A DNA stretch of 64,000 nt from Aselliscus stoliczkanus (lineage: Eukaryota; Chordata; Mammalia; Chiroptera; Hipposideridae): positions 90,407,478 to 90,471,477 of the forward strand of contig CM066738.1 in the NCBI GenBank assembly GCA_033961575.1. The letters are read 5' to 3'. The translations under genes and the position numbers were made by a program. The notes beneath the pieces are model-generated. The model was not told the DNA's origin. It made no database searches and saw only the letters and a list, made by a program, of their open reading frames with translations. Positions 55,440-64,000 of this stretch are shown here, in pieces (within the stretch, counting starts at the first letter, position 1; each line of letters begins with the position of its first letter).

Positions 55440-55525
55440 CCATGGTTAATAATTCTACATTGGGCAGGAGGTTGGGTCAGCTGGTCTCTAAGGTCACTTT
55501 CTCACTCTGAGATTCTAAGATGCTG
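55440..55525 (+). mobile_element. MIR3-like SINE fragment
   Basis: GGTCTCTAAGGTCACTTTCT CACTCTGAGATTCTAAGATG resembles the MIR3 3' end. Confidence 0.55.
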
Positions 55526-55924
55526 ATATTTATAGTACAATATTCAGAACCCATAAATCGACTGCTCTCGGAAGGTGTGCCTTATAATGTCTCTTTTATT
55601 TCATCAGTTTTCCCCCTGGATCTTGCCTCCTTCCCTAGTTACCTTCTTGCCAATAGAGCAGGAGGAATGTATTCATAGATTCCCGGAGTAACATCTGGAG
55701 GATATGCATTGGCCTCCAGCCCTCGACAGATGTTCTGGACTGTTCCTTTGGCCCCATATTTTACATGGAAATATAACAATAACCGCCTATGATGGCTCCC
55801 CGTTTCTTCCATCACCAAATCTAAACCCACAGCCCAGAATTCGGGGTCCTTCACCAACTGGCCTCCACCTTGACTCACAGTCCAGAGAGATGGAAGCTCA
55901 AAGCTTTTTGGTTCAGGTCTTTAA
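55526..55924. other. Unique DNA
   Basis: Frames of 79-84 codons on opposite strands, no motif. Confidence 0.4.
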
Positions 55925-56090
55925 GTATAAAGTTCACGGGTCAGGAAGTATTTGCTGAGCATATTATATGTGCATACCTTTGGGTCAGGCATTAAAGGGG
56001 CTGCAAAGGAGGGAGAATAAATCTCTACACCCAGGATGCTTATAAAAAGTATGCATAAAGAAATAGAGAAATAAAACTTAAAAAAAATGT
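55925..56090 (-). mobile_element. L2 LINE 3' fragment
   Basis: AGTATTTGCTGAGCATATTA TATGTGC and GGCATTAAAGGGGCTGCAAA GG resemble the reversed L2 end. Confidence 0.55.
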
Positions 56091-56427
56091 GTTAGGTTCT
56101 GTGTGCAGCTCTTAGTGGTACAAGAATTTAAAACAGGAATTCTAAAGGACTAGAGTAGTCAGGAGACCCTTTGCCTGTGAGGGGTAATTGAAGTGGGCTT
56201 GAAGGAAGTGAACAAATTGGGATGGGACGTGTGAAGAAGGGGAAATCTATAGGGAAGAACAACATGCAATGCGGCATAGGACTCCTTGCAAACTGAACTG
56301 ACCCGTGTCTATTATTGCTATTTGGGGTGGCCTCCAAAGTTAGAAGTAGGAGAGGGCTATAGGTCTATTTCCTTAACTTGCTTCTAGGTTATAATTTACC
56401 AAGTAGTCAAGCTTCTATGGAGTCTCA

Positions 56428-56430
<3 letters not shown>
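56091..56430. other. Unique DNA
   Basis: Nothing recognised. Confidence 0.4.

Positions 56431-56463
<33 letters not shown>
56431..56463. repeat. (CA)n microsatellite
   Basis: Sixteen CA units. Confidence 0.96.
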
Positions 56464-56466
<3 letters not shown>

Positions 56467-56865
56467 TTTATTCCCAGGCAAGTTTGAAAACAATCACACA
56501 ACCTGTGCTATGAGCAACGTGGCTCCTGTTCCTTTGTCCTTCTATGAAAACATGCACTGAAACAGATGCAGCAATGTGTTCAGGTGGCAGGGTTCCAGTG
56601 ACATAGTCTGCTAAGCAAAGACCCATTTGGATTCCTAACCCCAGGGACACCATTCCAAACTGAAGAGAAAATTGCTCTTGCTAGATTCTTATACCTTATT
56701 TGTGCAATGGCAAGACTGCCTGTAAAACAAAGCAAAATATCTCACATTTCTAACCATCAAAGAAAAATCATGGTTTCTAACATCTGTTGTTCTAATTAAC
56801 AAAGCCACTGGTCATAACCAGAGATGAGGAAAGCCAAAGGTCTGCAGTAGGCACTTGTAGAGTTA
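56464..56865. other. Unique DNA
   Basis: Nothing recognised. Confidence 0.4.
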
Positions 56866-57055
56866 CGGTTTCTGATTAGTCTTTCAAATGCTAGCTAACC
56901 ACCTCTGGAGTGTGTATTCCTGATTAAGGACTACAAATGCTAATCAATCGCCTCTAGGGTGCAGATTAAAATTAACACACATAATACACACATTATGCTG
57001 TTGCTGTCGATGCTAATGCATTTTGAAGTAAATTACAGATAATATAAATGGAAAA
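56866..57055. promoter_or_regulatory. Duplicated homeodomain-motif module, candidate enhancer
   Basis: Two ~48-bp units begin CTGATTA at 56872 and 56920 and share CAAATGCTA and CCTCT-G-GTG. They are followed by CAGATTAAAATTAAC and GATGCTAATGCATTTTG (octamer-like). The TAAT/ATTA density and lack of repeat signature suggest a regulatory element; this is inference. Confidence 0.4.
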
Positions 57056-57059
57056 GCAC

Positions 57060-58090
57060 ATGGCACTGGCTGTGGACGATGAAAGGACCATCAGCTGAAC
57101 AATTGATGTTGAGAAGAAAGGAGAGAACAGGTTGTGTAGGCAGCTTTTGGCAGATTGCTGATACGTTGAATTCCAGATGAAGTAGGTTTGATGAAGTCAT
57201 CTGTGGCTAGGGTGACTATATAATTTATCATTCAAAGGGTAGGGCACTTTGGAGAGTAAAATGAGGTACTATTAGTAATAACATCAGAACAATAGATATA
57301 AACTGGTTCTATCCCAGATATATGGTCAACCTAGCTATGGTAATTGCATTAAAGCATGCAGACATGATGAAAGTTGCATTCTATGAAGTCTCATCCATCA
57401 GACACCTCTGCTCTGGCTTACCTGGGCACAGGAAAATTTCTTTGGGGTGACATGGTAGGTCAGAGGGACTACCTGGAAAATCCCTCTCACTGATCAATTA
57501 TCTCATATTTGTTCATCTGCAGGCAGTGTGGTGCCCTGCCTTCTCAGATTGACATTTCTGGAACGTGTTCTTTATGTTCATGGCAACTTTATAGAACAGA
57601 ACTACTGTGAATAACAAGAATCGATTGATTGTGTTACTTGATTTAATTGATTGCATTGTTACTTTTTAAATGAATGCAATTGTGAACAATGGCTGGTGCT
57701 ATGAGGTGAGGGTGACCAGGTGAGACTTTGCCAGACAAAAGAGGCTTAAACTGAAACTTGAATGATAAGAAAGGGGAAACTAGAGGAAGAGTGTTCTAGA
57801 CAACAGGCACATGAGGAAGACCCACCTGAAAAAAGAGTTTTAATTTGAGAACAAAGGGGCATAGTGAGATTTACATTTTGAGCTCACTTTGGCTGAAAAG
57901 TGAACACTTTTGGAAGCAGTCAGATGAATGCAAGGAGCCTTAGAGAAGGCTATTGCTAATGTCCTTTAGAAAGATACTATTTATTTGTACCAGAGTGTAG
58001 ATGAGCAGGATGGAGAGAAGCAATTATTCAAGACATGCCTAGGAGGCAAAATGGGCAGGACTTGGCAATGAATGGAATATGGAAAAGCAA
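57060..58090. other. Unique DNA
   Basis: GATTGATTGTGTTACTTGAT and TTGATTGCATTGTTACTTTT around 57624-57668 are mildly repetitive. No gene. Confidence 0.4.
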
Positions 58091-58094
58091 GCAA

Positions 58095-58440
58095 GAATTA
58101 CTTGCAAAACAGAAACAGACTCATAGACACAGAGAACAAACTGATGGTTGCCAGAGGGGAGGGGAGTTGGAGGGTAGGTGAAAAAGGTGAAGGGATTAAG
58201 AAATACAAATTGGTAGTTAAAAAATAGTCAAGGGGATGTAAATTACAGCATACAGAATATAGTCAATAATGTTACAACAACTATGTATCGTGCTAGGTGG
58301 GTAGTAGACTAATCAGGGGATCACTGCATAAATTACATAAATGTCTAACCACTATACTGTACACCTGAAACTAATATAATACTGAATGTCAACTGTAACT
58401 GAAAAAAAATAATTTAAAAAACAGAATTGATCCTCATTTC
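58095..58440 (+). mobile_element. L1 3' UTR
   Basis: AACAAACTGATGGTTGCCAG AGGGGAGGGG, ATGTAAATTACAGCATACAG and TGTACACCTGAAACTAATAT AATACTG run to an A-rich end. No ORF2 is attached. Confidence 0.93.
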
Positions 58441-59040
58441 AAAGACCTTCGCATTTCAGTGATTGGTGATGCTTTGATGCACAAGCTTTGTCCTTGGGAG
58501 AAATAGAGAACTTCCAGACTTACTTTAAGATATAGAACTAGTTGTAGAGCAAGAACTTCTCAATCTCTCTAGCTTTCTAAGTAACCAAAGGCCATTAAAC
58601 CACTCTTTCTTTGAGACCTGAGTCACAGTCCCTATACCATTCCCTAATCTCTGATGTTCTAATGAATTGCCAAGCCTGGCAGTAACTGGGAGCCAGAAAA
58701 ATGGACACAGATTCTAAATCTGGGCAGATGGGTAGTGAGCCCAATCATAAGATGACTGCCATGCCTTCCCTAGGTAATCCTATTGGATGTTTTCCTTCAG
58801 TGCTGTTGAAAACCTTTGTCTGTCTTTGATTCTGTTGCTTTTTCTCATAAGCAAAGCCTTAACCCAACTCCAGGGGAAAACCCCCCAGAGCTACCCCCAT
58901 TTACTGAAGTTTGTTTAATAACAGCCTCTCTTCCTGCTCTGAGAATCCACATTTGAAATGAGCTTCACAGAGGAGGTGGTCTTTTTCATTTAGGTTATAT
59001 TCCACTTGTCAGTATGTTGGTTCAGGTGGTCCAAAGAGAA
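58441..59040. other. Unique DNA
   Basis: Nothing recognised. Confidence 0.4.
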
Positions 59041-59500
59041 TCAGTAACCCTAGGTGACGCTCGCCTTTTTGATTCAAACACTCCCATGGCAGTTCCTGTT
59101 TCTCTCGTGTCACCTTACTGTTCCTATCTCCAGTGACCCTCGCTCTGCTGCTGTGACACACGGAGCATTTGCAGCACTGAGCAGAACACCATTCAGCATC
59201 TCCTCCATCCAATTAAAATGTTTTACTATCTTTCCTTTTTATCTCGCCTTTGTAATTGGATTCCCCGTTTCTCAATTTTCATGGCAGCAAAGGGAGGGAG
59301 AAAATGATGGCAAGTATCTGATAAAAATAAAATGCTATGATTTAATTTCTGCTGAAAGGATTCTCTCTTGCCTTTATGAGGCTTTTGAAAGGGTTCCGGA
59401 GTCCCTGACCCAGTCAGATGGTGGCCCTGTGATTCCTTCTGGGTATTCAAAGGGTCTTAGAAATTTCAGGTACCAGGAGATCAGAAAAACCTAAAATCAC
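59041..59500. other. Repeat-free block, possible conserved non-coding element
   Basis: CATCCAATTAAAATG, TTTGTAATTGGATTCC and ATGATTTAATTTC occur between 59207 and 59350. A 146-codon plus frame (59054-59494) is open but shows no domain, and a 74-codon minus frame overlaps it. Confidence 0.3.
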
Positions 59501-59925
59501 TGTCTGTATGAACTGCATGGAGAGCCAGGAAGGAACAATTTGTGAGGTGATGACAAGACTAGATTTTGTGTGACAGTGATATCTGATTATATGAGACCTC
59601 AGGCATGCTGAAAATATTGTTTATGGAGTGGGCACAGGGGCATCCTATAAGGCTGTGCTCTCCTAAGAAAACAAACATTTGTGATGAAATTTGTGTGTGG
59701 AATAAGCTACAATTTGTTGGCCCAGTAAGTTTCATAAACTGCAATTTTCCAATTTTGTTCTTGGGATAAAGAGGGTCAATGTATGTGAAAGCCCTCTGTG
59801 AATTCTTTAGACAAACTTGGAAACAGTCTGTGTTATTACTATTACTATCACTATGCCCCATAGTGCCTGGAAGTCTCCTACATATATTTTTTACTAACTA
59901 AATATACACTGATCAATTCATTGAG
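59501..59925. other. Unique DNA
   Basis: Nothing recognised; a 100-codon minus frame has no motif. Confidence 0.4.
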
Positions 59926-60480
59926 ACATGACAACCCACATGCACTCCAACATCAACTTTCTGACACCAACTTGGTGTCCAACAATTCATTTCAATTCGA
60001 TTCTGACACTAGCAACTCAGAGTTAGCAAATACCCCAAAAGTTAAGGGCTCAATCTGACAAGATTGCCCTCCCTTCAGATGCCAGCCACATGTACTGGGT
60101 GTCATACCCCCAAGCACTGTGGCCAGTTACAAATCCAGGGCTTACCACAACTCCATCAGTGGTGATCACACACTAGAATAACTCACAGAACTCAGGAAAG
60201 CTCTATATTTACAGTCACTAGTTTATTATAAAGGATACATGTGAACAGGTGAAGAGGTACATAGGGTGACATCTAGAAGAGTCCCGATAAGCAGATATTT
60301 CTGATGCAAGGGGGAAAAGGCAAATCCCAGAAATGTTTTCAAAAGGATGGGACAAGTAGGTAGTTTTACTCTGTGAAGACCCAGTGAGTGTGAGAAATGG
60401 AAAAAGCTGCCTGGGCAGGAAGTGAATGCCATGACAATAACCTCAAAGAAAAATGCTGTATCTGCTCTTTGCTCATTTCT
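59926..60480 (-). mobile_element. ERVL-type LTR fragment
   Basis: TTCTGACACTAGCAACTCAG, CCCAAGCACTGTGGCCAGTT ACAAATCC, GTGATCACACACTAGAATAA and AGTTTATTATAAAGGATACA match a known mammalian ERVL-class LTR in reverse (polyadenylation region near 60222). The right edge is uncertain, and no viral gene is attached. Confidence 0.75.
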
Positions 60481-60499
60481 ACAAAGAAGGGTAGAATTG

Positions 60500-60645
60500 G
60501 TTCTTGTGCTCATTCACTCACTTAAAACTGCATTATTGAGAACCAGTATAAGCCAGGAAGTCTGATAGGTGCAAGAGGATGTAGATTTTTTTTAAAAAGG
60601 AAGAGCCTCTGCCCTCTAGTGATGACTCTTCACACAACCGATGAA
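60500..60645 (-). mobile_element. L2 LINE 3' fragment
   Basis: CATTATTGAGAACCAGTATA AGCCAGGAAG and GAGCCTCTGCCCTCTAGTGA resemble the reversed L2 end with an internal A/T expansion. Confidence 0.6.
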
Positions 60646-60689
60646 CAGGTGTTTAGGAGAGAAGCCCAGGTCACATCACGTCACATACA

Positions 60690-61865
60690 TGATACCCTCC
60701 ACTTCTTTACAAAACCACAGCTCTATTTCCTTTTAATGGCCTTACTGTCTCCAGTTCTTGAGCAACTCTTTTCTACCAACCATCTCTCCTGGACTTAATT
60801 TCTGAGACTGACCCATATGCATCATTTAAGTCTTTTTTTTGCACTGCTCTATATCATTCCATAGTAGGATTATTCCAGTTTCTTTACTCAGTCCTCTCTG
60901 ACAGACCAGATTTAATGATTCACATATGTGTCTCCTTTAACTCATTATGGGTGTTAATCTAGGGGAAATATTTATAAGAAGAACTGCAGGACTATAGGAA
61001 ATGTGCATCTTCAACTTTACTAGATAATGCCAAGCTGCTCTCCAAACTGGTGGGACCAGTTTACACTGTCATTAACAGTAAATGTGAGGTCCTATTGCTC
61101 TTCATTCTTGCTACCACTTGGAATTGTCAGACTTTAAGATGTTTGTCAATATCATGAGTAAAAATTTTATCTCACTAAGTTTTATTTGCATTGGCCTGAT
61201 AATAAAAGTAGAACTTGTATTTACGCATTTATTGTGATTTGCATTTTCTCTTTGAATTGCCTACTCGTACGTTTTGACTTCTTTTCTATTGGTTTGTCTT
61301 TTTTTATTTACTTTTACTAGTTGAGAAAAATATATTCTGACTATCAATCTTGTGTTGATTTGATGAGTGCAGATATTTTCTCTGAGTCTGAATTTTCTTT
61401 TAATGTTATCTTTTTAATGGCATCTTTTGATAAACAGGTATTTTTAAATGTAATATGAATTTACCAATATTGGAAAAATCCTACCTACCTAAATTCATGA
61501 TGACATTTTCTTTTTAAAAAGTTTTGCCTTTTATATTTAAATATTTAATTTATTTGACATTGATTTGTGTTCGTACATGAAGTAGGGATCCAATATCCAA
61601 TTTTTTTCCCCATATGGATAAACAGTTGTCTCCACACCAAGTATCGGGCCATTCATCCTTCCCTTTTGAATCTGCAGGGTCACCTCTGTCACAGATCAGG
61701 AATCCAGAAAAGAAAAGGGCCTGTTTCTGGTTCACTATCCTGTTCCCCATCTATCTTTGCTAATACCATACTGTCATAGTAGCTATAGCTTTACAATAAG
61801 CCTTGATACTGGGAAGTACATCCCACCTTATTCTGATTCTTCAGTCCTCTTGCATCTTTAGTTTA
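60690..61865 (-). mobile_element. Old L1M, about 1.2 kb
   Basis: Reverse-complement L1M words in order: ACTGCTCTATATCATTCCAT AGTAGG, CCAAGCTGCTCTCCAAACTG, GTTTTATTTGCATTGGCCTG, TTTTTTTCCCCATATGGATA AACAGTTGTC and AATACCATACTGTCATAGTA GCTATAGC. These cover the 3' UTR and distal ORF2. Frames are broken throughout. Confidence 0.95.
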
Positions 61866-61924
61866 GCCTTTTTTCTTTATCTACTTGCAGGCTCCACTTA
61901 CCATCCACTTAATTTTCAATACTT

Positions 61925-62190
61925 AGTATAAACTTCAAAACAGCCTCCAAACCTTCCCATGACAGACCATTCAGAAGTATTGTATTCAACGCCCATGTTC
62001 CTCTATGGTAGCATCTTTCACGGTCTGCCTTGGATCTCAGACCATTGTCCTGTGTGCCCAGCCCACTTTCCCACAGTCACACAGCTGTGAGCTCCCTACA
62101 AAACAAAAGTCTCATCTCTGCATCCTAGAGAACCTCACACTGAGTGGGAAGCACATAATAGGCACTAGGTAGATTTCATGCCTTGAAGCC
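61925..62190 (+). mobile_element. L2 LINE 3' end
   Basis: CACAGCTGTGAGCTCCCTAC AAAACAAAAGTCTC, CATCCTAGAGAACCTCACAC and AAGCACATAATAGGCACTAG match the L2 3' end. Confidence 0.75.
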
Positions 62191-62495
62191 CTTTGCCATC
62201 ATACTGAGAGTGACCTTTGCACTAACACAGCATCCCAGGCACTAGGACAATATCCCCTGCAGAAATTTTCCCAACTCTTCCACTACATCTGGGATCCACT
62301 AACCCAGAGCCTACAGGAAGCCCAGAGAGGAGGACATGACTTCGGTCAGAAATTCTGATTTATGAGATGTTCATGGAAATTACTTTACAAGGTTTGAAGT
62401 ATGTATACACAGTGTTTAATCCTCTTATACACCTAGGCACATATAAATAAAATTTTATATTTCTCATATGTAGCTCATCTCACTTGGTCTAGATG
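62191..62495. other. Unique DNA
   Basis: Nothing recognised. Confidence 0.4.
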
Positions 62496-62499
62496 ACTA

Positions 62500-62660
62500 G
62501 CGACCCATACAATCAAGTGGCAACCCCAGTTCTCCCACAAATCCCCTAATTTCTCTCTTTCTCTGGACTTCAGTTTCCTCTATGCTATAAAATAAACATA
62601 TTGTACCAGATCAGCCTCAAGGTCACTTCTAGTTCAAATACCCTGTGATTGTGGTTTTCA
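62500..62660 (+). mobile_element. MIR-family SINE
   Basis: TCTGGACTTCAGTTTCCTCT, AAAATAAACATATTGTACCA and CAAGGTCACTTCTAGTTC follow a MIR3-like element. Confidence 0.7.
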
Positions 62661-62814
62661 CTGTTCCTCCTAAAGCTTCAGTTCTCCTCTTCAACATTGA
62701 CAGCTCTGGTCCCCTACTGTTTCATCTGTAACAGAATAATGTTAAACTAAATGAAGTCATGTTCAGTTCCCAAATGCCGTATTCTATGCGCTTTATAACC
62801 AACCTGGAGATGAA

Positions 62815-62950
62815 TAATACAGTAATGATCTGTTCCAATTTATAAATAGAGAAAACCATGGTCCAGAGGGGTTGAGTGGCATGCTAGGAAGCAAACAAAC
62901 AGAGGCTGAGAGCTCAGGCTCTAGAAGTTGAGCTGAGGTATCATTCTGTC
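62815..62950 (-). mobile_element. MIR SINE fragment
   Basis: CAATTTATAAATAGAGAAAA CCATGGTCCAGAGGGGTTGAG then TGAGAGCTCAGGCTCTAGAA is diverged reverse-complement MIR. Confidence 0.55.
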
Positions 62951-63080
62951 TCCTCTGCATTCAGACCAGTTGTGTGGCTCTATCTTCCTCTTACCTGACT
63001 AGTCCTAGGTTGGTTTTATCCTTGACTTTGAACTCAATAGCAATTGGATGAAATGCTAGCATCCAAGGATTGGACGTATA

Positions 63081-63156
63081 TCAGACTCCTGATGGACTCC
63101 TGTGCTGGTGATGAGCCTATTGTTGACTCAAAAAAAATAATAAAAAATAAAAAAAG
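63081..63156 (+). mobile_element. Short poly-A retrocopy of unknown source
   Basis: TTGGACGTATA (63070-63080) and TTGGACTTATA (63157-63167) flank a 76-bp insert with a unique 5' part (TCAGACTCCTGATGGACTCC then GTGCTGGTGATGAGCC) and an A-rich tail, as for LINE-mobilised RNA. The source RNA was not identified. Confidence 0.5.
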
Positions 63157-63167
63157 TTGGACTTATA

Positions 63168-63345
63168 ATATGATCCATGCTCAATTGAGATAGTTTATAA
63201 TGTGGGTTCACCATGTTCTGCCTAATTTCTCTATGCTCACTTTGCTTTCTTGTTTTTAAAAGGGGATTCACATTCCCTTTGGACAAAGATCGTATTTGGA
63301 AGAACTACCAGTTCACTGGGAAGTTTTGCTTGATCAGAAACACAT
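63168..63345. other. Unique DNA
   Basis: Nothing recognised. Confidence 0.4.
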
Positions 63346-63348
63346 GAC

Positions 63349-63855
63349 TCAGACTAGGGATGATGTCAAATAGGAGAGAAGCCACATAGTGGGGAGTGCA
63401 TAGATAGGTTTCGAGGCAGATCTATTATCCTTTGCAGCCACACAAGAACATCTCAGTATAGCAAACGTGGCATATTTGGGTCCGTTGACCATGCTGCAGG
63501 GATAGAAACTGATCCTGTTATTCTGAAAAAGTGGCTGACAATCCCCCTTTTCCCTGTTCTGTATTTTTATTGGCTGGCCAGGTTCCAACCTCCTCCTGGG
63601 GATGGATGGAAATATATCAATGGGCCTCCTGGGCGGCAGACCAGTACATCCCCCCAGAATACCGCAAAGGTCAAGCAGAGACAGGCGGCAACAGTTGTCC
63701 ATGGGTTGCACTGGGTGTTTCGATTCTGACACATTGTGTATCGAATGCAGGGAGAATGGGGAGAGTGCACAAACATAACCTCTCTTGGTTATAGCACTTT
63801 CCTCTCCTGGGCATTTCCCCAAATGTTTCCCTTGAATTATCCAAGGTACTGTCAT
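63349..63855 (-). other. Long open frame of unknown nature
   Basis: A 168-codon frame on the minus strand, the longest in the right half of the window outside repeats I recognise, overlapped by an 87-codon plus frame and other minus frames. The translation has a basic Pro/Arg-rich patch (GLPPRRPIDIFPS) but no domain I can name. Simultaneous openness of several frames suggests stop-poor, repeat-derived sequence, possibly an old LTR element, more than a gene. No splice or promoter evidence. Confidence 0.3.
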
Positions 63856-63895
63856 CTCTAGATTGTAAAAAATTAAAAGGCAGGAAGTGGAACAT

Positions 63896-64000
63896 AGAGG
63901 AAGATTAAGAGAACTAATTATGCATAACTTAGCTAAATGAAAATGCCAGGGGACCTCAAAGCCATCTCTAAGTGTTTCATGTGTGGAGGTAACTTGGCAA
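63896..64000. other. Unique DNA at window end
   Basis: Nothing recognised. Confidence 0.4.

Noticed and set aside
59054..59494. 146-codon plus-strand frame
   Set aside because: No domain, no splice or promoter context, overlapped by a minus frame; may be a conserved non-coding block.
63081..63130. Box C/D snoRNA copy
   Set aside because: A box-C-like word is present but no D box at the proper 3' position or terminal stem; source left unknown.
1..64000. CRISPR array, operon, prophage or bacterial defence system
   Set aside because: Short tandem repeats are microsatellites; repeat content is mammalian, and no prokaryotic gene organisation exists.
1..64000. Colugo as source organism
   Set aside because: Colugo tRNA SINEs also start GGCCGGCC, but the CCCCTTCCCC/AATAAAATCTT tail and L1 3' ends fit rhinolophoid bats better. 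This is recall only; an alignment could overturn it.

Overview
This window is mammalian nuclear DNA. It is AT-rich and CpG-poor, has no compact gene order, and is packed with interspersed repeats of several ages: ancient MIR and L2/L3 relics, hAT-Charlie and Tigger DNA transposons, old L1M and MLT1-type LTR pieces, and younger lineage-specific insertions. The younger layer points to a laurasiatherian. The tRNA-derived SINEs start GGGCTGGCC or GGGCCGGCC, and one ends with a CCCCTTCCCC / AATAAAATCTT-type tail. Together with L1 3' ends carrying TACACCTGAAACTAAT and an irritans-like mariner, they fit a bat, most likely a rhinolophoid (horseshoe or leaf-nosed) bat. That is recalled family knowledge, not a database result; colugo was the main alternative considered.

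No protein-coding gene is recognisable, and no tRNA, rRNA, CRISPR, origin or bacterial feature is present. The window reads as intergenic or deep-intronic sequence. The best coding-like signal is one exon-like block at 46678-46818: a good acceptor, a strong GTAAGC donor, 141 nt, open in one phase only. It has no recognised product.

Layout. 0-10 kb: mostly unique DNA with an old hAT pair (2.3 and 8.2 kb), a MER5-like element, microsatellites and a conserved-looking block at 9.45-10.08 kb with a near-perfect RFX X-box. 10.7-11.8 kb: a cluster of L2, mirrored microsatellites, a deleted mariner and a SINE with a 17-bp target duplication. 14.3-16.7 kb: a solo ERV LTR (TSD GATG), then unclassified DNA interrupted by an L1 3' end with a perfect 15-bp TSD. 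17-32 kb: MIR/L2/L1M relics, a Tigger-type MITE nested in L2, a MER1-type hAT, a homeodomain-motif-rich block near 24.3 kb and a perfect 8-bp inverted repeat at 30.57 kb. 32-45 kb: L2/MIR, four SINE insertions (34.7, 41.0, 42.9, 44.8 kb) and an MLT1-type LTR. 45-64 kb: L1M blocks, an L1 ORF2 3' end, a 79-bp mariner MITE with TA duplications, a foldback insertion nested in L1M, a duplicated 48-bp homeobox-like module at 56.9 kb, an ERVL-type LTR and a long old L1 at 60.7-61.86 kb.

Repeat family names come from remembered consensus patterns. Edges are exact where target-site duplications are quoted and approximate elsewhere. No previously undescribed biological system could be demonstrated; the findings list what deserves checking.
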